Positions 9,126-18,036 of a stretch of DNA of 64,000 bases are shown piece by piece. The position numbers and the translations under genes are program-made. Every line of letters begins with the position of its first letter. The stretch's first letter is position 1. This DNA is from an uncultured Candidatus Actinomarina sp. (GTDB lineage Bacteria > Actinomycetota > Acidimicrobiia > Actinomarinales > Actinomarinaceae). A model generated the notes under the pieces. That model searched no databases. It was not told where the DNA came from and was given only the letters and a program-made list of their open reading frames with translations. The stretch covers positions 1-64,000 of the forward strand of contig CACGBK010000001.1 of NCBI GenBank assembly GCA_902571385.1. Direction: 5' to 3'.

Positions 9126-9200
9126 TTTCTTTTTGTCAAGCCTATATCTGTTGAATTTCATATTTTTTTATTGTTGAAAATGAACTATGATTATTTAGTC

Positions 9201-9635
9201 ATGGATAGTTCAAGAAAAATTTTAACTGACCACAAAGTGTCTGTTACGAATCCAAGAATTGTTGTACTAGAAGCTTTACTTGAGATTAAAAGTCCAATTA
9301 CTGTTGATGAGCTTTTGTCACAACTTAGAAGTAAAGTAGCTAAATCAACATTGTATAGAGTGTTAAACGATTTAAAAGACATAAATATTTTGCATGAATT
9401 TTCGACACCAGACAATCAGACTGTGGTTGAGCTTATATTGGAAGATCACTCACATCATCATCATTTATTTTGTAGTGATTGTGGTGAAATAATAGATGTA
9501 GAGATGGCTACAGAGTTTGAAAATAAACTATTAAAAGAAATAAAAAGAATTGAGAAAAAATTTAATTTTGTAATTGAAGATCACAGGCTTGAATTGTTTG
9601 GTAAATGCACAGATTTGTGTATGAACTGTAAATAA
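9201..9635 (+). CDS. zur: Fur-family zinc-responsive repressor (Zur)
   Basis: A 144-residue winged-helix regulator of the Fur family. The N-terminal half contains the DNA-binding helix region (VTNPRIVVLEALL, KSTLYRVLNDL). The C-terminal half has the metal-binding and dimerisation elements: EDHSHHHHLFCSDCGEI, with a structural CxxC pair, and a terminal C-x4-C-x2-C. I chose ATG 9201; further starts upstream (9180, 9108) would add a hydrophobic, non-conserved extension running over the operator. The gene diverges from znuACB, so it most likely represses that operon and itself when zinc is sufficient. Confidence 0.85.
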   Translation: MDSSRKILTDHKVSVTNPRIVVLEALLEIKSPITVDELLSQLRSKVAKSTLYRVLNDLKDINILHEFSTPDNQTVVELILEDHSHHHHLFCSDCGEIIDVEMATEFENKLLKEIKRIEKKFNFVIEDHRLELFGKCTDLCMNCK

Positions 9636-9640
9636 GTTCT

Positions 9641-9817
9641 TTAAAGTATTATTCCAATTAAAGATGCCTGAATTAGCATTGAATCTATTATCTGATAGCT
9701 ATGAAGTTCTAATAATCTGTTAACTACCGGAACGATAACTGTATCTGTACTCTCATTTTGAACGGCAAGATAGGCTGTTTCATATCCTTGATTTGTTAAG
9801 TTACATACAACACACAT
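9641..9817 (-). CDS. Small hypothetical protein with N-terminal CxxC
   Basis: A 58-codon ORF begins MCVVCNLTNQGYETAYLAV and ends in a moderately hydrophobic segment. An AGG-containing Shine-Dalgarno-like sequence (CAGGTAAAAAATT) precedes the ATG. It fills most of the 240-base space between zur and the membrane protein gene. I recognise no family. The early Cys-x-x-Cys could bind metal, interesting beside a zinc regulon, but this is only suggestion. It could also be a chance ORF. Confidence 0.4.
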   Translation of the reverse strand: MCVVCNLTNQGYETAYLAVQNESTDTVIVPVVNRLLELHSYQIIDSMLIQASLIGIIL

Positions 9818-9874
9818 AATTTTTTACCTGATAAGTACAATTTTAAAAAAGTATATATATATTGTAAACAGCAA

Positions 9875-11116
9875 ATGAAAATTAAAACTACTGAGTTCAT
9901 TAATCATGGAGTAGTCAATGTAGGCGATCTTCCTATTCCTTTTGATATGGTATTAAATGCTTCGGCTCTTGTTGTTGTAATTACATTTGTCTATTTAAAA
10001 ATTTCTTGGAAAGAGTCAATTGTTGTTCCATCGAAAGAAATTTTTGAAGACAGGCAAAATATTATTGGAAAAATATTTGGAGCTGTAATTTTATTTTTTC
10101 TAATTGCTCCAGGCATTATTGGAAATGAGTCCTCAAAAACCTCCATTACTCCCCTAATTTTGTGGGTTTTTCTATGGATAGGCGTGCCCACTCTCGGACT
10201 ACTATTTGGTGATGTATACGCAAAATTCAATCCTCTAAATCTTGTAAAGATTTCCTCAAGTAAACCAAGGTCAGTTTATGTTTCATGTTTTTTATTTCTT
10301 GGACTTACTTGGTTTGAGCTTGTTTGGAGAGAGCCCGGTAATCCTCTGAATATTGCATCAGTTTTCATAATTCTTTTTGTAGGCGTAAATTTAATAAGAT
10401 ACTTTTATAAAAAATCTATTATTGAAGTGGATCCTTTACTTCTTTTGCATTATTTATACAGCAAACTTAAATTATTTAATTCCAAGCCATATTTTCGTTC
10501 ACTAGTAAACAACATAGGAAATTTGGCAAAATTGAATGGAATTGAGTATTTCATTCTGCTTATGATAGGAACCGTTACTTATGATGGTTTGAGAGAAACT
10601 ACTTTTTGGTACAACCAATTTGGTGAACAAATAAACAACATATGGTTTTCAACCATAATGTTTCTTTCAATGAATTTAGGAACAATTATTTTTTATCGTT
10701 TTGCTTGTTATTTTGCGATAAAAGTTGGTGGATCTGAACTTAAGCTTAATGAAGTCTCAAAACTTTTTGGACACACAATGCTTCCAATCGCCTTTGCATA
10801 TCACATAACGCATTATTTGACTCTCTTACTTTTTGAAACACAAACTTTTATTTATAGGTTGAATGATCCAATAGGAACTGGGTTAAATCTATTTAATGTG
10901 CAAGAACCAGAAATAAATTACTTTATAGAGCCAATAATTATTTGGGGTATACAAGTAGCCGTTACCTTGTTAGGTCATATGTTAAGTGTTGTTTTAGCTC
11001 ATGACTTAGCTGTTAATCTTTTTGGCCATCAACAAAGTGACAAAACACAATACATTTTTCTTTTTATAACTGTTGCTCTAACCCTGCAGGCTTTGTTTGT
11101 ATTAAGTGTTGGCTAA
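9875..11116 (+). CDS. Polytopic membrane protein, actinobacterial 'fenitrothion hydrolase'-like family
   Basis: A 413-residue protein with about ten hydrophobic segments. Its N-terminus, NHGVVNVGDLPIPFDMVLNAS, resembles the HG...DLPIP start of actinobacterial integral membrane proteins often labelled fenitrothion hydrolase (FedB). That name comes from a pesticide-degradation report, and the natural role is unknown. Conserved-looking polar membrane residues include LFGHTMLPIAFAYHITHYLTLL near 310-330 and QVAVTLLGHMLSVVLAHDLA near 370-390. The His-rich membrane helices hint at metal or heme binding. Its end overlaps the convergent M48 protease gene by 15 bases. Confidence 0.6.
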   Translation: MKIKTTEFINHGVVNVGDLPIPFDMVLNASALVVVITFVYLKISWKESIVVPSKEIFEDRQNIIGKIFGAVILFFLIAPGIIGNESSKTSITPLILWVFLWIGVPTLGLLFGDVYAKFNPLNLVKISSSKPRSVYVSCFLFLGLTWFELVWREPGNPLNIASVFIILFVGVNLIRYFYKKSIIEVDPLLLLHYLYSKLKLFNSKPYFRSLVNNIGNLAKLNGIEYFILLMIGTVTYDGLRETTFWYNQFGEQINNIWFSTIMFLSMNLGTIIFYRFACYFAIKVGGSELKLNEVSKLFGHTMLPIAFAYHITHYLTLLLFETQTFIYRLNDPIGTGLNLFNVQEPEINYFIEPIIIWGIQVAVTLLGHMLSVVLAHDLAVNLFGHQQSDKTQYIFLFITVALTLQALFVLSVG

Positions 11117-12385
11117 TTTCTTCTCAATGCTTGCGATTCGTTCAGCAATTGGAGGATGGGAGTAATAATAAGAACTGTAAAGAGGGTCTGGGGTTAAGTT
11201 ACTAGCATTATCTTTTGTAAGCTTTAAAAGTCCTGAAACCATATATTTTCCATCTGTAAATTTAAAAGAAAAATCATCAGCTGCAAATTCTCTTTGTCTT
11301 GATAAATAAGATGTTATTGGTCTCGTAAAAAAAGTATATGTCCCTGCCACAAGATAGAACATTAAAAATTTTGAATATAACGTAATCTCATCCAGTCCAT
11401 GTGAAGTAAAGAAATTGTCAGACTTTAAAACTTCACTCAAGATATAAAAACCAATAAATCCAAAGATTAAAGAGCTTATGAGTGATTTCCTTATATGTCC
11501 TAACTTATAATGACCTAGTTCATGTCCTAATATTGCTTCCATTTCATCAGGTGTAATTGTCTCAAGTAATGTATCATAAAAAACGATCCTTTTATTCTTA
11601 CCAAAACCAGTAAAAAATGCATTACCATGCGAACTCCTTAGGCTTGCATTCATTACAAAAAGACCTTTTGCTTTAAAATTAATTTTTTCAAGCAGTTTTT
11701 CAACTGGCTTTTTATACTCCTCGTCGTCAAGTGGTTCAAATTTATTAAATAAAGGCATTATCAAAACGGGATAAAGGAAGAAGATTATTAACTGAATAAA
11801 GAAAACTGCACCAAAGGCATAAACCCACCAATTGTTTCCTAAATTTTCAATTATTCCAATTACAACTGCATAAATTAGACATGAAATCACTGAAGATATA
11901 AGGAGGTTTTTAACAATATCCGTTACAAATGTTTTTTTAGTAGTTTTATTAAATCCATACTTCTCTTCAATTATGAATGTTGAATATATAGCTAAAGGTA
12001 TTTCAAGGATTTCTGAAATTAGAATAATTAAAAGACCTAAAAAAATAGCACCTAAAATGTTTGAAGACGTATAGCTTGAAACAATAGACGTAAGAGTATT
12101 TAGTAGCCCACCAATCGTAAGCAGCAGAAGAATAAAAATACTTACAAAGGAAACTATTATTTGAAACTTTAGACGATCAAGATTGTAATCTGTAGATTTT
12201 TTGTATTCTTCTGATGTTACAAGATTTTCAAATCTTTCAGGAACCTTAGACGCATTAACCTTTAAAGAATTAATATTTCGAACTTTTAGGTAAGTTTCTA
12301 TTGTGAACTTTAACCCTATAAATATCAGAAATAGAAATGTAAAGTTAGTCGAGTTTAGAGTGTCTTGAATTTCCATATCAGTCAA
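11102..12385 (-). CDS. M48-family membrane zinc metalloprotease (Ste24/HtpX-like)
   Basis: A 427-residue integral-membrane peptidase. The zinc-binding motif is HELGH in LGHELGHYKLGH (about residues 290-300), with the third ligand probably Glu in SRQREFAADDF about 75 residues later. Several membrane helices lie before and after the catalytic domain, and the length matches the Ste24/CAAX-protease branch better than the shorter HtpX. The C-terminus, YSSYYYSHPPIAERIASIE, is the typical end of M48 proteins (HPP...R). Likely role: quality control of membrane proteins, since prenylated CAAX substrates are not expected in bacteria. Confidence 0.88.
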   Translation of the reverse strand: MTDMEIQDTLNSTNFTFLFLIFIGLKFTIETYLKVRNINSLKVNASKVPERFENLVTSEEYKKSTDYNLDRLKFQIIVSFVSIFILLLLTIGGLLNTLTSIVSSYTSSNILGAIFLGLLIILISEILEIPLAIYSTFIIEEKYGFNKTTKKTFVTDIVKNLLISSVISCLIYAVVIGIIENLGNNWWVYAFGAVFFIQLIIFFLYPVLIMPLFNKFEPLDDEEYKKPVEKLLEKINFKAKGLFVMNASLRSSHGNAFFTGFGKNKRIVFYDTLLETITPDEMEAILGHELGHYKLGHIRKSLISSLIFGFIGFYILSEVLKSDNFFTSHGLDEITLYSKFLMFYLVAGTYTFFTRPITSYLSRQREFAADDFSFKFTDGKYMVSGLLKLTKDNASNLTPDPLYSSYYYSHPPIAERIASIEKKLANT

Positions 12386-12456
12386 TATTAACGCTTTTCA
12401 AATACTCTAAAGAAAAAATAGGCCAACTTTAATCAAAGGGTCAAATTCATTTATTT

Positions 12457-13221
12457 TCATTTACCAAATCTACGATCTCTTTGAACGTACTCCCTTAAGC
12501 ATCTTAAAAAGTCAATCTTTCTGAACTCTGGCCAATAAACATCTTGAAAAACTACTTCTGAATAAGCGCTTTGCCACAATAAAAATCCTGAGAGTCTTGA
12601 CTCACCACTTGTTCTAATAATCAGATCGATGTCAGGTGAATCTGGAGAATAAAGATGATCTCTAATTTGTTCGTCGTTAATGCTTTTAATTAAATCTTGA
12701 ATTTCTAATTCTTGATTTTCTTGTAGTAAGCTTTTCATTGCGTCAACAATTTCTTGCCTTCCTCCATAACCAAGGGCAATAGTTAATAACTTTTCTCCTC
12801 CACCCCTGACTTCTTTAAGTTTTTTAATTGAATTTTGCAAATAATCAGGAAGAAGATCTATGCTTCCAACAAAATTAATTTTAAAATTATCAACAAGATC
12901 ATCAATTAAAAGTTCTTCGAACAATTCGTTTAGCACGAGGTAGTAAGAGTTAAGTTCTTCTTCAGGTCTGGATAAATTCTCTTTAGATAGAAGCCAGCTT
13001 GTAATATTGTCAATGCCTAACTCGTCACACCAAGCCAGACATTCTTTAAATCGGACCATTCCAATTCGGTAAGAAACTTCGTAACTTAACAAATTTTCTC
13101 TTCTTGCATACCTTCTGTGTCCGTCATGGATGATCCCAATATGTTTTGGAAGAGTCTCGTTTTTTAAATTATTTTGAAGCCTTGTTTCATATAACGAATA
13201 AACAAACTTTGGTGTCACCAT
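12457..13221 (-). CDS. uppS: Cis-prenyltransferase (UppS family)
   Basis: A 254-residue isoprenyl diphosphate synthase. The catalytic start motif is HIGIIHDGHRRYARR (family pattern MDGNGRWA with the essential Asp). The later conserved block is IDLIIRTSGESRLSGFLLWQSAYSE, followed by FQDVYWPEF. It condenses isopentenyl diphosphate onto an allylic primer to make the polyprenyl carrier for peptidoglycan and glycans. Actinobacteria often have two homologues with different chain lengths, so this could be the short-chain or the decaprenyl enzyme. His replaces the usual Asn in DGNRR. It lies three bases after the pepP stop, probably in one operon. Confidence 0.88.
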   Translation of the reverse strand: MVTPKFVYSLYETRLQNNLKNETLPKHIGIIHDGHRRYARRENLLSYEVSYRIGMVRFKECLAWCDELGIDNITSWLLSKENLSRPEEELNSYYLVLNELFEELLIDDLVDNFKINFVGSIDLLPDYLQNSIKKLKEVRGGGEKLLTIALGYGGRQEIVDAMKSLLQENQELEIQDLIKSINDEQIRDHLYSPDSPDIDLIIRTSGESRLSGFLLWQSAYSEVVFQDVYWPEFRKIDFLRCLREYVQRDRRFGK

Positions 13222-13223
13222 TA

Positions 13224-14648
13224 TTAACTACAAATTGCTTCAACATCGTCAATTGTTTTTGGTGCTCCAATGGTTAGATTTATTGGGTCATTTTCTGTAC
13301 AAACAATATCATCTTCAATCCTTATTCCAATACCTAGAAGGTCTTTAGGTATTTTGTGCTTAATACTTTTAGCGTCTTTCATTTCTTCACTTTCAAGCTT
13401 TGTTGCTTTCTCCATCCCAAGTGATTTTCTTCTTTCTCTAATTTTTTTAGGATCTCTTTCAAGTAATTTAAACTCTATTTCAGGTTTGTTTGGGCGAATA
13501 TAAATTCCTGGTTCAACAGTTGTAACCATTCCGGGCTTTAATTTTCTTGGTTTGTTTTTTTCTTCTGTGGTTCCTGCATCATGCACATCCAATCCAAGCC
13601 AATGACCTGTACCATGCATAAAAAATTCGAAATAATGCATCATTGAAATTGTTTCTTCTACTCCCATTGGTACTAAACCAAGGTCAACCAGTGATTGTGA
13701 TATTGAAGCTACGGTTGAGGTATGAATGTCTGACATCGTTTTTTTAGTTGTAACATTCTTTATGCCGATTTCTTGAGCTTTCAAAACTTCTGTGTAGACA
13801 TCTTGTTGGACTTTCGTAAATTTTCCGTTTACGGGAAATGTTCTCGTGACATCAGATGAATACATTTTAAACTCTGCTGCTGCATCTATTAATATAAGAC
13901 CATTGTTATCAACTTTTTCTCTATTGGTTGAGTAATGTAATATGCAAGCATTGTCTCCGGAGGCAACAATAGATGGGTATCCTAACCTTTCAGCTCCTAA
14001 ATCGTAAAAAGTTTTTTCCATCTCAGCTTCTATTTGGTACTCATACATATCTTTCTTTGTAAACTCCATGGCAGATTTATGTCCTTCAACGGTAATATCG
14101 CAAGCTCTTTTAAGATTCTCGAGTTCTTCGGAGCTTTTAATTAAACGGAGTTCAGAAAGTAAAGGTGAAAGAGAGTTAAGTGTAGCCTTGCTAAAGCTTG
14201 ACCCTCTTTGATCGTATGGAATTGCTGTGTTGATTAATTTCTTGTCATATTTTTCAAACGCAGAATTTGTATAATCACAATAAATATCTTCAATTCCAGA
14301 TAATAATTTTGGCGCTAAGCTCTCATATTCTTCATATAGAAATGCTTCTTCTGCTCCAAACTGTTGTTTTGCTCCTTCTGGCCCAAGTCTTTTGCCCTCC
14401 CAGGTTTCCATTTCTTCATTTCTTCCTTGTACAAAAAGGTATAAAGCTGCTTTGTTGTCTTGCACGATGATAATTGCGTGAGCGCTAGGTTCTGGCCATT
14501 CGGTTAGATAATGAAAATTAGAATCCTGTCTAAAATCATAAGCAACATCATTGTTTCTGTAAACAGTATTGCCTCCATGAAGAAGAACTGCCCCGTGGCC
14601 AATTTTTTTCGCAATATTATCTCTATTTAATTTTGACAATTCCATCAT
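13224..14648 (-). CDS. pepP: Xaa-Pro aminopeptidase PepP (M24)
   Basis: A 474-residue M24B metallopeptidase that removes N-terminal residues preceding proline. The N-terminal AMP_N domain includes VAYDFRQDSNFHYLTEWPEP. The catalytic pita-bread domain shows all five metal ligands: Asp in LIDAAAEF and Asp in YSSDVTRTFP, His in HGTGHWLGLDVHD, Glu in TVEPGIYI and Glu in RIEDDIV. A charged insert of about 35 residues (near 390-425) lies before the last ligand. It precedes uppS on the minus strand. Confidence 0.92.
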   Translation of the reverse strand: MMELSKLNRDNIAKKIGHGAVLLHGGNTVYRNNDVAYDFRQDSNFHYLTEWPEPSAHAIIIVQDNKAALYLFVQGRNEEMETWEGKRLGPEGAKQQFGAEEAFLYEEYESLAPKLLSGIEDIYCDYTNSAFEKYDKKLINTAIPYDQRGSSFSKATLNSLSPLLSELRLIKSSEELENLKRACDITVEGHKSAMEFTKKDMYEYQIEAEMEKTFYDLGAERLGYPSIVASGDNACILHYSTNREKVDNNGLILIDAAAEFKMYSSDVTRTFPVNGKFTKVQQDVYTEVLKAQEIGIKNVTTKKTMSDIHTSTVASISQSLVDLGLVPMGVEETISMMHYFEFFMHGTGHWLGLDVHDAGTTEEKNKPRKLKPGMVTTVEPGIYIRPNKPEIEFKLLERDPKKIRERRKSLGMEKATKLESEEMKDAKSIKHKIPKDLLGIGIRIEDDIVCTENDPINLTIGAPKTIDDVEAICS

Positions 14649-14693
14649 CCAAATAAGAATAATCTAGGTTTATATAAAATAGCTAATTTATTT

Positions 14694-15155
14694 TTAGTTC
14701 AAATAAGAATCTATAAGTTTTGATATTCCTAAAGCTTCCTTGTTTCCGTAAGAAATAATTAACACAACGTTATCGCCTGCAATTGATGCAGCAATTCCCT
14801 CAAAGAATAGATTATCTATTGATTCAGCAACTACTTGGGCAGCAGCTGTTGTAGTTTTTACAATAATTTGGTTGGAGACAACTTCTACACTTAACACAAA
14901 ATCTTTTAACGCTTTTCTTGATATAGATTTTTGAGCATTATTAATATCATCTTTGGGCAATATATATTTAAGATCATTATTTGAATTTCTTTTTTTAGTT
15001 GCTCCAATTTCTGATAAATCTCTAGAGAGGGTGGCTTGTGTTATTGGAATTCCTTTTTTATTTAATATGCCTTTTAGTTGATTTTGAGAGGTTATTTTCC
15101 CTTCGTCTATTAAATCAGCAATTATCTTTTGTCTTTGAATTGTAGATTTTCCCAT
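14694..15155 (-). CDS. argR: Arginine repressor ArgR, apparently leaderless
   Basis: A 153-residue ArgR/AhrC-family regulator. The N-terminal winged-helix part runs from GKSTIQRQKIIADLI through SQNQLKGIL to TQATLSRDLSEIGATK, the canonical recognition helix region. The C-terminal oligomerisation and arginine-binding domain contains GIAASIAGDNVVLIIS, which resembles the GTIAGDDT arginine site. I start it at ATG 15155, where the protein aligns with family starts. Neither this nor the in-frame ATG at 15170 has a Shine-Dalgarno. A -35/-10 pair spaced 17 bases would start transcription at the ATG. Two ARG-box palindromes cover that promoter. It follows pcnA on the same strand. Confidence 0.9.
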   Translation of the reverse strand: MGKSTIQRQKIIADLIDEGKITSQNQLKGILNKKGIPITQATLSRDLSEIGATKKRNSNNDLKYILPKDDINNAQKSISRKALKDFVLSVEVVSNQIIVKTTTAAAQVVAESIDNLFFEGIAASIAGDNVVLIISYGNKEALGISKLIDSYLN

Positions 15156-15190
15156 TGTATAAATATACATTAATTTGTATTTTTATACAA
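15156..15190 (-). promoter_or_regulatory. argR promoter overlapped by two ARG-box palindromes
   Basis: On the minus strand TTGTAT (15190-15185) and TATATT (15167-15162) are separated by 17 bases, and the expected start point falls on the A of ATG 15155. Two palindromes, TTGTATTTTTATACAA (15175-15190) and TGTATAAATATACA (15156-15169), have centres 20 bases apart on the same helix face. They cover the -35 and -10 elements. This is the tandem ARG-box arrangement used by ArgR hexamers. Autorepression is inferred. Confidence 0.72.
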
Positions 15191-16564
15191 TTAGAGATCT
15201 TTGTAAACTTTCCTAGCTAGCTCTATGGCTTCCTCTTTGGAAACTTCCCCGTCATTTATCCTTTGGTTGTAGAGAGATTTCATAATTTTTCCTAATATTG
15301 GTCCGGGCTCAATATTTAGAATTTCCATAATTTCATTACCGTTGACTGGAGGCCTTAATTTATTTAGCTCTTCATTTGCTTTAACTTCTTCTATTCTTTT
15401 CTCTAGGTCGTCTAAATACTCATATATTTTTTCTGCTTTTTCATTATTTTTTGTTGTAACATCCGCTCGAACAAGCTCATTTAGCTCATCAAGTGTGTTT
15501 CCTGCATCAATTATGTACCTTCTGACAGCAGAATCTGTCCATCCCATTTTGTAAGTATGTGGTCTTAAGTGGTTTTCAACTAGTAAAGCAACATCAGCTA
15601 TCGTGTTCTTTGGATATTTTAATTTTGAAAGAATTTCTTTGGTCATTCTTGCGCCAACGACTTCATGGTGCCTGAAATGAACTTTACCGTTGTCTATACC
15701 TTTAGTTGCTGGTTTTCCAATATCATGAAGTATTGCTGCAAGACGCAATTTAAGATCTTGTGATACGTTCATTGTGACCTGCAGTGTGTGTTCGTAAACA
15801 TCTTTATGGTGATGGTGCGGGTCCACCTCCATTTTTAATTCTCTGATCTCTGGAATAATAAAATCAATTAAATTACTTTCTACCAAAGATCTAATTCCCA
15901 TTGAAACATTCTTGCCAACTACTAATTTTGAAAATTCGTCTCTTATTCTTTCTTTGCTAACAATTTCTACTCTATGTAAATTTTCTTGAATTGATTTAAA
16001 AGTATCCTTGTCTGGCGCAAAACCATGGGAACTAATAAATCGACATAATCTGATCATTCTTAACGGGTCTTCTGAAAATGATATGTTTGGGTCAGCCGGA
16101 GTTTTTAATAATCCTTCTGATAGATCTTTTAGTCCATTACATGGATCTACAAGTTCTTTTTGCTTTATGTCAAAAGCTATAGAATTTAATGTAAAATCTC
16201 TACGAATTAAATCTTGTTCTATGTCTTCAGTTTTATCAATATTTGGTTTTCTAGAGTCTTTATCATATGTATCGCTTCTAAACTGTGTTATGTGTGCTGT
16301 GTATTCGCCTATTAAAGCCTCTATAGTTCCATATTTAATTCCAATTTTTGTTGTCTTGAAACCATTTTCGTTAAGAAGCTTTAGTGATTCTTCGGGAGAT
16401 GCGTTAGTTGTAAAATCAAAATCTGTGGTGTCGATGTCTAAAATAAAATCTCTAACAGCTCCACCAACAAGAAAGAGCTTGAACTCTTTTTCTTGATAGA
16501 TTGAAGATAGTTGATCCAAAAATGGATATTCATTTATACGGTTTAATAGTGTTGTTGGTACCAT
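15191..16564 (-). CDS. pcnA: CCA-adding tRNA nucleotidyltransferase
   Basis: A 457-residue class II nucleotidyltransferase. The head domain begins FKLFLVGGAVRDFILDIDTTDFDFTTNA, with the GG-x-VRD motif and the DxD metal site. The basic neck motif RRDFTLNSIAFDI follows, and the C-terminal half contains an HD domain (LHDIGKPATKG). The HD extension is typical of actinobacterial and cyanobacterial CCA enzymes. It repairs or adds the 3' CCA of tRNAs; the tRNA-Ile in this window already encodes CCA. It is divergent from the Nudix gene with 36 bases between, as in the actinobacterial origin-region order. Confidence 0.92.
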   Translation of the reverse strand: MVPTTLLNRINEYPFLDQLSSIYQEKEFKLFLVGGAVRDFILDIDTTDFDFTTNASPEESLKLLNENGFKTTKIGIKYGTIEALIGEYTAHITQFRSDTYDKDSRKPNIDKTEDIEQDLIRRDFTLNSIAFDIKQKELVDPCNGLKDLSEGLLKTPADPNISFSEDPLRMIRLCRFISSHGFAPDKDTFKSIQENLHRVEIVSKERIRDEFSKLVVGKNVSMGIRSLVESNLIDFIIPEIRELKMEVDPHHHHKDVYEHTLQVTMNVSQDLKLRLAAILHDIGKPATKGIDNGKVHFRHHEVVGARMTKEILSKLKYPKNTIADVALLVENHLRPHTYKMGWTDSAVRRYIIDAGNTLDELNELVRADVTTKNNEKAEKIYEYLDDLEKRIEEVKANEELNKLRPPVNGNEIMEILNIEPGPILGKIMKSLYNQRINDGEVSKEEAIELARKVYKDL

Positions 16565-16600
16565 ATTGTTAGCTTAGAATAACTAAAAAAACAATAAAGT

Positions 16601-17035
16601 ATGAATTCAGAAGTTGATTTTGCAGCAGGTGGGATTGTTTTAATAAACAACAAAATTCTATTGGTAAAAAATAAATTAAGTGAAGAATATAAAGACGATT
16701 ACAGTTCAGGTTTTTGGGGGTATCCAAAGGGTCATCTAGATGAAAAAGAACCTCCAATCAAGGCAGCTGAAAGAGAGGTTTTTGAAGAAACGGGTTTTAA
16801 AGTTACATCAATTGGAACAAAGCCAATAGCAGAATCTAGATATGAAATAAAGAAAGATGGTAAAGCTATCCAAAAAACAGTTTGGTTCTATGAAATGAAG
16901 GTGGTTGAAAGTTATAACAAAGAGCCAGATCAAGAAATTGAAGAAATTGCAATAGTTCCCTATGAGGAAGCACTCAGCCTTTTGACTTATGAGGAAGATA
17001 AAAAAGTTTTAAAATATGTATTCAACAGAACATAA
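16601..17035 (+). CDS. Nudix hydrolase
   Basis: A 144-residue Nudix protein. The Nudix box is complete: GHLDEKEPPIKAAEREVFEETGF (about 47-69), with REVFEE supplying the metal-binding glutamates. Substrate is not predictable. The arrangement, divergent from the CCA-adding enzyme near the origin, is conserved in actinobacteria, where it is annotated as a MutT/NTP pyrophosphohydrolase. The preceding GYPKG resembles diadenosine-polyphosphate hydrolases. The gene overlaps the next by 20 bases. Confidence 0.85.
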   Translation: MNSEVDFAAGGIVLINNKILLVKNKLSEEYKDDYSSGFWGYPKGHLDEKEPPIKAAEREVFEETGFKVTSIGTKPIAESRYEIKKDGKAIQKTVWFYEMKVVESYNKEPDQEIEEIAIVPYEEALSLLTYEEDKKVLKYVFNRT

Positions 17036-17723
17036 AAAAGTTCATTATTTCTATAACGGAGTTTTTTATACAAGGAAATTGAACGGCTTTGTTGATGATG
17101 TATTGTTTGAAAAAATTTATGGCGGAGCAAGTTTATTAAAGAAAATAAAAAAAATAGCAAAAAATAAAAATATTAATTTTAGCTCTTCAATGATAAACGA
17201 AAATCTGTCAAGATCTTGGTTAAATTCTGGGTGGGAAAAAAATCATACGTTGAACATTTGTATTTTAAATTTAAAAAATCTAGCTACAAAAACACAAGTA
17301 ATTGAGAAAAGAGTAGAAATTAAAAAGTTTCACCATGACGATATAGAGGATTTACTTAAGTTAGACCATAAGATATTTGACCCTTATTGGAGAAATTCTT
17401 TAAGTAGTTTTGTAGAGACAATGAAAAGCTGTAATAATAACTATCTTTTTAAAATAGGAGCGAATGAATCTCCAAGTGGTTATGCAATACTTGGTGAAAC
17501 AAGAAAATTTACTTATCTTCAGCGTATAGGTGTGAAAAAAGACTCTCAGGGACTTGGTCTTGGGGACATGCTACTAAAAGCTGTTATAAACTTTTCAATA
17601 GATAAAAAATTTATAAATATAAAACTCAATACTCAAAAAGATAACAATGTAGCCTTGAGTCTTTATAAAAAAAATAATTTTGAGGTTTCTCCAAGGAAGC
17701 TTGTCATCATGAAAACTTCATGA
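17016..17723 (+). CDS. GNAT-family N-acetyltransferase
   Basis: A 235-residue protein whose C-terminal 140 residues form a GNAT domain. The acetyl-CoA pyrophosphate loop is visible as LQRIGVKKDSQGLGLGDMLL (motif A, Q/R-x-x-G-x-G/A), followed by the motif B region LNTQKDNNVALSLYKKNNF. The N-terminal 90 residues are a second, degenerate half with no motif I can name, so the protein may be a tandem GNAT like MshD. The acceptor is unknown. It overlaps the Nudix gene by 20 bases and is translationally coupled to it. Confidence 0.75.
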   Translation: MYSTEHKKVHYFYNGVFYTRKLNGFVDDVLFEKIYGGASLLKKIKKIAKNKNINFSSSMINENLSRSWLNSGWEKNHTLNICILNLKNLATKTQVIEKRVEIKKFHHDDIEDLLKLDHKIFDPYWRNSLSSFVETMKSCNNNYLFKIGANESPSGYAILGETRKFTYLQRIGVKKDSQGLGLGDMLLKAVINFSIDKKFINIKLNTQKDNNVALSLYKKNNFEVSPRKLVIMKTS

Positions 17724-17751
17724 ATAGATTTACATAGCTTATGATTAACTT

Positions 17752-18036
17752 ATGGAAGAAGACAGCTTTATAGAATCAGTTGAAAGCCTTATAAAAAGTG
17801 TTAAAGACTTAATTGTTCGTCCAGTAAAGAGGTTAACTGGTTTTGCTTCTTTGGGTTTACTTCTTGTTGTATTATTGATAACTGCAGTAATATTTTTATT
17901 TTCAGGAATATTAAAAATTATGCAAGGCCTTGGTCTTTTGTTAGGTGTTAACCCGACTGGGTTTGCAATGGGTGCATTAGGATTAGTATTTATGATATTG
18001 TCACTAAATAGTTACAGAAAGAAAAAGAATGGATGA
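17752..18036 (+). CDS. Small membrane protein, two predicted helices
   Basis: A 94-residue protein. An acidic and amphipathic N-terminus (about 1-30) is followed by two hydrophobic helices (about 34-55 and 62-83) and a basic tail RKKKNG. The orientation suggests a hairpin with both ends in the cytoplasm. No family is recognised; it looks like the small phage-holin or superfamily-III-like proteins encoded near actinobacterial origins. It overlaps the trxB start by eight bases. Confidence 0.7.
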   Translation: MEEDSFIESVESLIKSVKDLIVRPVKRLTGFASLGLLLVVLLITAVIFLFSGILKIMQGLGLLLGVNPTGFAMGALGLVFMILSLNSYRKKKNG

